From contig JAUZPS010000091.1 in the NCBI GenBank assembly GCA_030705945.1, positions 1 through 11,935 of the forward strand: a DNA stretch of 11,935 nt. The letters run 5' to 3'. How positions within the stretch are numbered: the first letter of the stretch is position 1; every line of letters starts with the position of its first letter. The position numbers and the translations under genes were made by a program. Below are positions 6,302-11,935 of the stretch, piece by piece. The notes beneath the pieces are model-generated. The model was given only the letters and a program-made list of their open reading frames with translations. It searched no databases and was not told the origin of the DNA. Origin of the DNA: Bacillota bacterium. GTDB taxonomy: Bacteria; Bacillota; Clostridia; Acetivibrionales; DSM-2933.

Positions 6302-6415
6302 TATTATATTAAAATCAATTAATCTTTTACATTTATCTATGGTAAAATACCGTAAAACTTTTCGTTATTTTGCTCTGCTAAATGTAAGATTAATAATGAT
6401 TTCAAGTATAGAAAC
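6302..6415 (+). repeat. Dispersed palindromic repeat family B, copy 2
   Basis: The core ATTAATCTTTTACATTTA (6318-6335) with TAAATGTAAGATTAAT (6379-6394) is identical to copy 1. The inner stem 6342-6349 with 6366-6373 contains one U-G pair in plus-strand RNA. The outer arms pair less well than in the other copies. The loop (CCGTAAAACTTTTCGT) differs slightly from copy 1. Confidence 0.85.
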
Positions 6416-6573
6416 GCTAGTAAGATTTTATTTCAAAGTCTATTTCTATATATTTTAATGCGCAATGTAATACTGTAAGGTTAATTCTGCGCTTCAGTCA
6501 AGCATGTTTTACAATCAAATAATATCATATACATTCATTTTTGTAAATAGTATATTACATATTTTTTATAATT
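6416..6573. other. Intergenic sequence, nothing recognised
   Basis: A+T-rich sequence with a weak inverted match GCGCA (6461-6465) with TGCGC near 6490. It contains no gene, and no similarity to the three repeat families was seen. Confidence 0.3.
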
Positions 6574-6672
6574 AGGTAGTATCAAAAAACTTAGCAACTG
6601 GTCGTTTCAAAAACTTGATATAATGGGTTCTCGTCGTATAAACTTGAACAAGGAATTTTTTGAAACACCCTT
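6574..6672 (+). repeat. Dispersed repeat family A, copy 3
   Basis: This copy aligns with 295-396 and 3392-3495 but is a few bases shorter between the opening AGGTAGTATCAAAAAAC and the stem. The left arm GGTCGTTTCAAAA (6600-6612) pairs with TTTTGAAACACCC (6658-6670) at 11 of 13 positions, with two adjacent mismatches, so the stem is decaying. It lies beyond the 3' end of the GH9 gene, just past its terminator. Confidence 0.8.
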
Positions 6673-6715
6673 AATTAAAGCATGGTTAACTTTTCTATAA
6701 TACACAAGGCAGTAT

Positions 6716-6757
6716 AAAAAAGGAAAAGAGACTGAAACTATATATCAGCCCCTTTTC
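6716..6757 (-). terminator. GH9 gene terminator
   Basis: On the minus strand GAAAAGGGGCTGA (6757-6745) pairs with TCAGTCTCTTTTC (6735-6723) over 13 positions, including two G-U pairs, and is followed by CTTTTTTA. On the plus strand those two pairs become A-C mismatches. The orientation therefore fits the GH9 gene, whose stop is 32 bases upstream. Confidence 0.8.
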
Positions 6758-6788
6758 TGATGTCTTTGAGCATATTTTAAAATAGTGA

Positions 6789-9323
6789 CTATTCTTTACT
6801 TACATACCCAAAATTCAAAGCTAATTTCATAACGTCCATCATATTAATTGCGCCATCCATATTCAGATCGCATCTCTCGTCAAAATCCGGATCAGTTTTT
6901 ATTTTACCAAATGTCCTTGCTATAAACATAACATCCGTCATGTTTACCCCCCCATCCTTATTAATATCCCCTGGGGCATAGTAGTATGTTGTGGGAGTTG
7001 GCGATACCGAAACCTTGTTCACCGCGTCAATATAATATGTAACCCATGCAAGCGCGGCATTCCAGCTAATATTAACCTCATTTGTGGACCACGATTCAAC
7101 ATGATCCATATAACATTTTTGAGCCGGAGTATTATTTAAACTATATCCCGCCCCAATAACCCAAGGATCCTCCAATCCTGAGTTTGGACCACCTGAAAGA
7201 AATCCTGGAGGAACAGATGGAAAACTTGGATCCTCTTGTGGACAGAAGAAACGGTGATGTGGGTATTTTAGAGGATTTTCGCCATATCCGGAAACATATG
7301 ACTTTATCAATGGATTACGTCCCATAATATAATCTATTGCTTCAGTCATGCCATCAGAATATTTGGAATTATTGCTGCAATCATACGCATAAGCCATGAC
7401 AATTGCTTTATCAACTATATACGAATTGGAAGCATTGGGGTAACCGTAAACTTCTTGAGTGACGCTTGAAAGATTATCAGTATAACTAGCCTCCGATAAA
7501 GGAACCCCATAGCCTTCCTTTTTCTGTGTTTCGATAAAGGAGTCAGCAGCCTTTAAGATACCTGCTTTTACTTCAGGAAATTCATCACCTTTATTTAAAG
7601 CGAGCGTAAGAGTTCCTAAACCGCCTGTAGAGCATCTATCAAAGCAACCTGCCAAACCCTTAAATTCACCAGTCAGTGAAACAGGCATTTCAAAGCATTC
7701 TTTGTAAGACCTCAAGCTTGAAAGATATTCTGACTTTCCGGTTGTAGCGTATAATTCGCAAGCAGCCCAGTAGAAATCATCATCAACATAGTCATCCCCG
7801 TATGCTTCACTCCCCATTTCCAAATCATAAGGAGCAAATACCGCCGGATTAGCTTTAGCAGCTTCCCAAGCAGTCTCCGCAGCTGATAGACATTCATCCG
7901 CAAAGGCCGGGTCTATGCCTTTCCATATGCGGGCAGCCTGGGCAGTGCATGCGGCAAGGTTTAAAGTAGCTGATGTAGATGGAGGATAGTATATTCTTTT
8001 TTCCTTATCCTGGTCAGGTCTGGTCGCTAAAGCCGTCCATTTCTCATCAGCCAGCTTGTGGGCAGCCATACCGGCTTTTTCGTATCCTAGAGGTATTTGC
8101 ATCTTTAACATCCATTCCATTTCCCAGCGGGTTTCGTCAAGCAAGTCATTTATGCCATTCCCGCTTTCAGGAATATTTAACTTAGTATCACCGTAAACTG
8201 AGTCCAGTCCTTTAAGTTTGGAGTGTTCGTATTGGTTCTGCAGTATCCATAGTGCCAATCCCCCGTTCACTAAATACTTGCCATGGTCACCGCCGTCATA
8301 CCAACCGCCTGTTCCATCAATTTTTTCAGGGCCAGCATAATCTGTTCCTGTTTTTAAAGCCGCAACATCATTAGGATGGCCTGCCGGACGAGCCCATTTG
8401 CTTTGGACGCAATAGGGCAGCTTTATATCGATTCCACTTCTCGCATGATAGAAATACTTAAGAGCATCGTATTTCATGTTACTATAAATATCATTACCTA
8501 TATCAAAGGGAAAACTTGTCGCATCGCCTGCCACAAGCTGATAATCCTTTCCTAGCATAGTTACGCCTGAAAAATCTATTATTTGGACTTCATCGCCTGA
8601 AGCATGGTCAAAACCAAAGGGCTGACTTGTTCCAGATGCAACGACAATTCCAGAACTATTCTTTAATTTCCAGAGGACAGGCTCTTTAGCATTTGTAGCT
8701 AATGTAGCCTTTTTAACTGAATATGGATAATATCCAAGTTGATTGACTCTAATATTTCTTGCGGGAGTGGGTGTAGGTGTTGGTATGCAAGGAACATTAT
8801 CATTAAGGGACATTGAAATAAACTGTACTTCGTATGGAAGCATTCCCGCTAACTCGCCCCCAAGATGAAAAGCAAACTCTGCGTCCTTACTGGTTTGATT
8901 GGCAGTAAATGTCTGGTTAATTGTTAAAACCTGATTTGCTGTTATCGAAAACGGATTCCAATTGTTATTCCATGCTTCATAATACGGTTCGCCTGCGTCG
9001 ACTATCTTAGCATAAACCTTGCAGTTAGTAGTTGCTGTCATAGAGAATCTCACTGTATACATATACCCTGCGACAATTGATAGTCCTCTATGGCGAACCT
9101 GCACATCCCATTTGTTAGTTCCTTTCTTGTCAATGTGGACTACAAACTTGCCATCTTTAACATAGGAATACGCGTAGTCTTCAGCGCCTCGGGATAAGAT
9201 CCATGGCGAACTTACTCCGCTCTCAAAATTTGTAGTCTGAAGAAGTTCACCAGCGCTGCAAGTCATCCTGGCCGCCATGACAATAAAAAGAAGCAGACCC
9301 ATAATTGATAATTTTTTTAACAT
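6789..9323 (-). CDS. GH9 cellulase, CBM4/9-Ig-GH9-dockerin (cellulosomal)
   Basis: This gene encodes an 844-residue secreted beta-1,4-glucanase. In order: signal peptide (1-24, cleavage near CSA); CBM_4_9 carbohydrate-binding module (about 26-176); PTPTPTP linker (181-187); CelD_N-type Ig domain (about 190-275); GH9 (alpha/alpha)6 barrel (about 280-770); short linker; type I dockerin (783-842). Catalytic features are present: WYDGGDHGKY with D343/D346 as nucleophile-activating Asp pair, H689-H690-R691 in YPHHR, and D740 with acid E749 in the NEV motif. The order matches cellulosomal CelK/CbhA/Cel9E enzymes, which are mainly processive cellobiohydrolases; the exact mode is inferred. The dockerin has two calcium loops, DINKDGGVNMTD (786-797) and DLNMDGAINMMD (819-830). 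ATG 9323 is preceded by AAGGAGG. The gene stands alone between its own promoter and terminator. Confidence 0.95.
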   Translation of the reverse strand: MLKKLSIMGLLLFIVMAARMTCSAGELLQTTNFESGVSSPWILSRGAEDYAYSYVKDGKFVVHIDKKGTNKWDVQVRHRGLSIVAGYMYTVRFSMTATTNCKVYAKIVDAGEPYYEAWNNNWNPFSITANQVLTINQTFTANQTSKDAEFAFHLGGELAGMLPYEVQFISMSLNDNVPCIPTPTPTPARNIRVNQLGYYPYSVKKATLATNAKEPVLWKLKNSSGIVVASGTSQPFGFDHASGDEVQIIDFSGVTMLGKDYQLVAGDATSFPFDIGNDIYSNMKYDALKYFYHARSGIDIKLPYCVQSKWARPAGHPNDVAALKTGTDYAGPEKIDGTGGWYDGGDHGKYLVNGGLALWILQNQYEHSKLKGLDSVYGDTKLNIPESGNGINDLLDETRWEMEWMLKMQIPLGYEKAGMAAHKLADEKWTALATRPDQDKEKRIYYPPSTSATLNLAACTAQAARIWKGIDPAFADECLSAAETAWEAAKANPAVFAPYDLEMGSEAYGDDYVDDDFYWAACELYATTGKSEYLSSLRSYKECFEMPVSLTGEFKGLAGCFDRCSTGGLGTLTLALNKGDEFPEVKAGILKAADSFIETQKKEGYGVPLSEASYTDNLSSVTQEVYGYPNASNSYIVDKAIVMAYAYDCSNNSKYSDGMTEAIDYIMGRNPLIKSYVSGYGENPLKYPHHRFFCPQEDPSFPSVPPGFLSGGPNSGLEDPWVIGAGYSLNNTPAQKCYMDHVESWSTNEVNISWNAALAWVTYYIDAVNKVSVSPTPTTYYYAPGDINKDGGVNMTDVMFIARTFGKIKTDPDFDERCDLNMDGAINMMDVMKLALNFGYVSKE

Positions 9324-9330
9324 CCAATTC

Positions 9331-9337
9331 CCTCCTT
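9331..9337 (-). promoter_or_regulatory. Ribosome binding site of the GH9 gene
   Basis: AAGGAGG on the minus strand, seven bases before ATG 9323. It fixes the start at the head of the signal peptide. Confidence 0.85.
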
Positions 9338-9396
9338 TTTAAACCTTAATCAATTAAACTTATCCACTAAAAGCATAAATTACCATATCTAATAAT

Positions 9397-9425
9397 ATAA
9401 TATATAATTAAATTCCTTGCGTCAA
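9397..9425 (-). promoter_or_regulatory. Sigma-A-type promoter of the GH9 gene
   Basis: On the minus strand TTGACG (9425-9420) is followed after exactly 17 bases by TATTAT (9402-9397). Transcription would start near 9390, giving a leader of about 65 nt. Confidence 0.7.
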
Positions 9426-9457
9426 TTATGTTTAACAATTTCATATCGGCTAAGGCC

Positions 9458-9500
9458 AAAAAAATAAACTTCTGAAAAATTTTCAGAAGTTTATTTTTTT
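9458..9500. terminator. Perfect palindrome, bidirectional terminator form
   Basis: The 43 bases form a perfect inverted repeat of 21 bp around one central base: seven A, TAAACTTCTGAAAA, and the mirror image ending in seven T. It could stop transcription from both sides. It lies upstream of the GH9 promoter and before the GH95-like gene, where no gene ends on either strand, so its client is unclear. Confidence 0.7.
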
Positions 9501-9541
9501 CTAATCAGTTATATTAAAGTATGTATTAAACGACATTTCAT

Positions 9542-9690
9542 TATATATTTTGCAATAAACATTTTACATCCATTTTTTAAATTGCAAAATATATACCTTG
9601 ATTCATAAGTTGCGAAAAGCTCATCTTTGATAGTAAAATGCAGACGTAACAACTGCATTTTGAATGTAAAATCTTTTTCGCAACTTATGT
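9542..9690 (-). repeat. Dispersed repeat family C, right copy (complete)
   Basis: This is the reverse complement of 1-139 and extends beyond it. It holds three stems. TATATATTTTGCAAT (9542-9556) pairs with 9581-9595, perfect over 15 bp. CATAAGTTGCGAAAA (9604-9618) pairs with TTTTCGCAACTTATG (9675-9689), perfect over 15 bp. Nested within the second, AAAATGCAG (9635-9643) pairs with CTGCATTTT (9653-9661). No reading frame is present. The two copies face each other across about 9.4 kb. Confidence 0.9.
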
Positions 9691-9700
9691 AATCATTCTT

Positions 9701-9731
9701 CTCCCCTTAAATTTGAGGGGGGAAATTTTTT
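9701..9731 (+). terminator. Likely terminator just after family C
   Basis: CTCCCCTT (9701-9708) pairs with the AGGGG at 9716-9720, and AAATTTTTT follows (9723-9731). It reads as a plus-strand terminator, yet no plus-strand gene precedes it, only the family C repeat. Confidence 0.5.
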
Positions 9732-9908
9732 CATATTAAATCTACACTATATTTTTTTTTACTTATTGCTCTTAAATTAAATACTTTACCGTAATTACCA
9801 GAATCAACGCTTTAATAAATCGTTAATAGTTGATGTTAAATTAGCTTGGCAAGTTAAGATTTGATAGAACAAGATGATCTCAAGATCAAAAGAGCCTTCC
9901 AAAAATTC
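9732..9908. other. Leader region of the GH95-like gene
   Basis: A+T-rich sequence with no gene. The promoter should lie here; TTTACT near 9758 with ATACTT about 17 bases later is a weak candidate. GATCTCAAGATC (9876-9887) is a short palindrome of unknown meaning. Confidence 0.25.
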
Positions 9909-9923
9909 AGGGGGAATATAAAA

Positions 9924-11935
9924 ATGACTATAGATACTATTAAATGTAAAAAAAGTCTGTTTGTGTTCATTATAATAGCTCTGATAATAATTTCCAGTAT
10001 TAATTATGGCAACTTTGGAATTGTAAATGCCAGTTCTACCACTCACTCATTCAATACTGATACTGGCATGTTAAATGTTGACTATGCCGGATATCTTTCC
10101 AAGCACGACCTCGTATTCAATTCGCCAATTACAGGAACGAGCAGCACTAATGCTGTACCCATTGCAAACGGGCGGGTTGGAGCGCAGATATGGAATACAA
10201 ATGGTTTGACAATGCAGGTTACTGATGTTGACAACTCCCAGCAAACCAGTTTTTCATCAGGATTGGTCAATCTATATACTAATCCTGGCATGGACACCGG
10301 ATACAGCAGATTTCAACAAAGACTCAACCTGTATGATGGAATAGCCACAACCAAGTATGATACTAATCGCACGGTCACTGTTATGGGCTCGCCCAACTCA
10401 GAAGTATTGGGCATTCATGTTGATGATAGCCGAACCGGAGTATCCAGTGTCACAGTTGATCTCAGCATGTGGGATCTAAGTGGTCTACCGGCATCTTCTA
10501 CCAGTATGTATCTGGATGAACCTAGCATGGGTACCTGGAAAACAGTTTCGAGCTATGCAGATTCAAGTGGAGCTGGGATAAGCAGAGGCCAGACTGACGC
10601 CAATCATTTTGGGTATACGCTGGCAGCATCTGTTGAAGGAGCCAATTTTACCACTTCAGTTGTTGGTAACGATAAAGTCAGACTCACAATAACTCCTACT
10701 TCCAGTTACACTATCTGGATTGCCAACGCAACAAGGATAAACGCGCCAAATTATGATTCTGTAAGTCAGGCAAAAAAATTACTGACCAATATCAAGAGCA
10801 CAGGATATGAAACTACTTTATCTAGCTTCAAGGAATGGTGGCATGATTTCTGGAAGAGCTCCTTTGTACAGTATTCAAACAGTTCTGGCGATGCAGATTA
10901 TATGGAAAACATGTATTATCTTAGCAATTATATAATCGCAGGAGGCGCGTTCGGAAATTATCCATTCCATCATATCAATGGCGCATACAGTACAGTTAAG
11001 GATAATGACGCAAGTCAATGGTGCGGTGGATATTGGTATTGGAATGAACGCGATGTGTACTCTCCTTTCCTTGCATCCAACCATGCAAATGTATTGGATT
11101 CTTTCTTCAATCTATATCTTCGTAATTTTAACACGTTCCAATCACATACCAAGAGCAGGTTCGGAGTTGATGGAATCTGGGTGCCAGAAACCATAGGTTG
11201 GGATGGTAATGCGCGACATACCGACGAAAGCGACTTTACCAAGAATATTTTTTCTACCGGCGCTGAAGCGTGCCATTTTATGTATAACAAATACAAGTAT
11301 ACAAATGATTTGACATGGCTCAACAAGATATATCCCTTAATGAGAGAGGTCTGCAAGTTCTACTGCAACAAGCTCTCTTACAACAGCAGCACCGGCAAGT
11401 ACTATATGGCCTCATCCAATTCCCATGAGACTTACTGGAATGTGAAGAATGCTCTTACGGATTTGGCGGCAGTTCGTTCTATGTTCCCAATGGCAATTGA
11501 AGCCAGTACTATATTGAACCAGGACAGCAGTCTGCGTACTCAATGGCAGAACGTGATGAAAAATATTCAGCCTTTTGCTACAGACAGCAATGGATACTTG
11601 CCATGCGACGCTCCTGTGCCTGGAACCAACAATAATGAAAATATAACCTGTGAATTGGCATGGCCATACGACCTAACAGGAATCGGATACCCTGATCTGT
11701 CAATGGCAGTTAACAATTGGAACAAGCGTCCATTTCCATATCGCGAGATATGGTCACCCTGCGCTATTCAATCTGCAAGGCTAGGTATGGGCGATGCAAC
11801 TTATTCCGGTATTAAGACAATGTTTCAGAAATACCAGACCTATGCGAACGGTTTAGGATACAACTGGAATGGAAATTTTGAATTCAATGGAACAAATTCT
11901 GCTGCAATTAATGAATCATTAATGCAGAGCTATGA
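9924..11935 (+). CDS. Secreted GH95-like glycoside hydrolase (3' end outside window)
   Basis: This frame is open from ATG 9924 to the window edge: 670 codons, no stop reached. AGGGGG at 9910-9914 stands nine bases before the ATG. Residues 1-36 are a signal peptide (helix 11-25, cleavage near VNA). Residues about 60-290 form a beta-rich N-terminal domain with VPIANGRVGAQIW (78-90), the GNGRxGA-type signature of GH95 alpha-L-fucosidases and DUF5703-type proteins. From about 300 a helical (alpha/alpha)6 barrel follows (WCGGYWYWNERD at 366-377). The SHET motif at 500-503 with E502, then a LTDLAAVRSMFP helix, resembles the GH95 catalytic acid region (SPEN in typical members). Substrate is uncertain: fucose- or galactose-containing plant polysaccharide is the family expectation. 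A dockerin or CBM may lie beyond the edge. Confidence 0.75.
   Translation, partial: MTIDTIKCKKSLFVFIIIALIIISSINYGNFGIVNASSTTHSFNTDTGMLNVDYAGYLSKHDLVFNSPITGTSSTNAVPIANGRVGAQIWNTNGLTMQVTDVDNSQQTSFSSGLVNLYTNPGMDTGYSRFQQRLNLYDGIATTKYDTNRTVTVMGSPNSEVLGIHVDDSRTGVSSVTVDLSMWDLSGLPASSTSMYLDEPSMGTWKTVSSYADSSGAGISRGQTDANHFGYTLAASVEGANFTTSVVGNDKVRLTITPTSSYTIWIANATRINAPNYDSVSQAKKLLTNIKSTGYETTLSSFKEWWHDFWKSSFVQYSNSSGDADYMENMYYLSNYIIAGGAFGNYPFHHINGAYSTVKDNDASQWCGGYWYWNERDVYSPFLASNHANVLDSFFNLYLRNFNTFQSHTKSRFGVDGIWVPETIGWDGNARHTDESDFTKNIFSTGAEACHFMYNKYKYTNDLTWLNKIYPLMREVCKFYCNKLSYNSSTGKYYMASSNSHETYWNVKNALTDLAAVRSMFPMAIEASTILNQDSSLRTQWQNVMKNIQPFATDSNGYLPCDAPVPGTNNNENITCELAWPYDLTGIGYPDLSMAVNNWNKRPFPYREIWSPCAIQSARLGMGDATYSGIKTMFQKYQTYANGLGYNWNGNFEFNGTNSAAINESLMQSY

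Noticed and set aside
295..6672. Repeats A, B and C as a CRISPR array
   Set aside because: The copies are kilobases apart, long, and without regularly sized spacers or cas genes.
7979..8185. Plus-strand frame inside the GH9 gene, and the minus-strand frame at 7712-7903
   Set aside because: Both overlap the conserved GH9 domain in other frames and have no features of their own.
1..9690. Composite transposon with C copies as ends
   Set aside because: No transposase, integrase or target duplication is visible, and the content is normal chromosomal genes; only the inverted pairing itself is reported.
9804..11356. Small frames within and before the GH95-like gene (9804-10046, 10082-10297, 10875-11356)
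   Set aside because: They are shadows of the long open plus-strand frame starting at 9924, which has a signal peptide and family motifs throughout.
437..11935. Defence, toxin-antitoxin or secretion system
   Set aside because: All intact genes are wall or polysaccharide enzymes or bactofilin; nothing suggests a defence locus.

Overview
The window looks like chromosomal DNA from a low-GC, cellulosome-forming clostridium (the Ruminiclostridium/Acetivibrio type). The reasons are the strongly A+T-rich intergenic DNA, strong AGGAGG-type ribosome sites, a family 9 cellulase ending in a type I dockerin, and a secreted family 18 hydrolase of the spore/peptidoglycan-associated type. I see no phage, transposase, CRISPR, rRNA or tRNA.

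Layout. At 437-3193 (+) lies a secreted protein with seven 82-residue beta-sandwich modules followed by a GH18 domain. At 3194-4453 there is no intact gene: this stretch holds dispersed repeats, a minus-strand terminator and a decayed minus-strand coiled-coil gene. At 4454-5398 and 5533-5901 (+) lie a membrane-anchored M23 peptidase and a bactofilin, a known partnership in localised wall remodelling. At 5902-6788 there are two minus-strand gene fragments resembling pieces of a beta-propeller secreted protein, two minus-strand terminators and more repeats. At 6789-9323 (-) lies a CBM4/9-Ig-GH9-dockerin cellulase with a good promoter and its own terminator. At 9324-9923, between divergent genes, there are a perfect-palindrome terminator, a large repeat and another terminator. 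From 9924 to the window edge (+) runs a secreted GH95-like glycoside hydrolase, cut off at its C-terminus.

The most unusual content is intergenic. Three unrelated dispersed, self-complementary repeat families fill nearly every gap. Family A (about 102 bp) has three copies and one fragment. Family B (about 115 bp or more) has three copies in both orientations. Family C (about 150 bp, two to three hairpins) has two copies in inverted orientation bounding about 9.4 kb, plus one fragment. In A and C, copies differ by paired substitutions that keep the stems intact, as expected if the folded RNA or DNA structure is selected. Repeat-derived sequence ends shortly before the ribosome site of all three plus-strand wall genes. 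None of the copies encodes a transposase, so they are either non-autonomous elements or structured RNA/regulatory modules; the sequence alone does not decide.

The wall genes (GH18, M23, bactofilin) probably serve envelope or spore-wall functions. GH9 and the GH95-like protein probably degrade plant polysaccharides. The two groups are neighbours but nothing shows that they share control.
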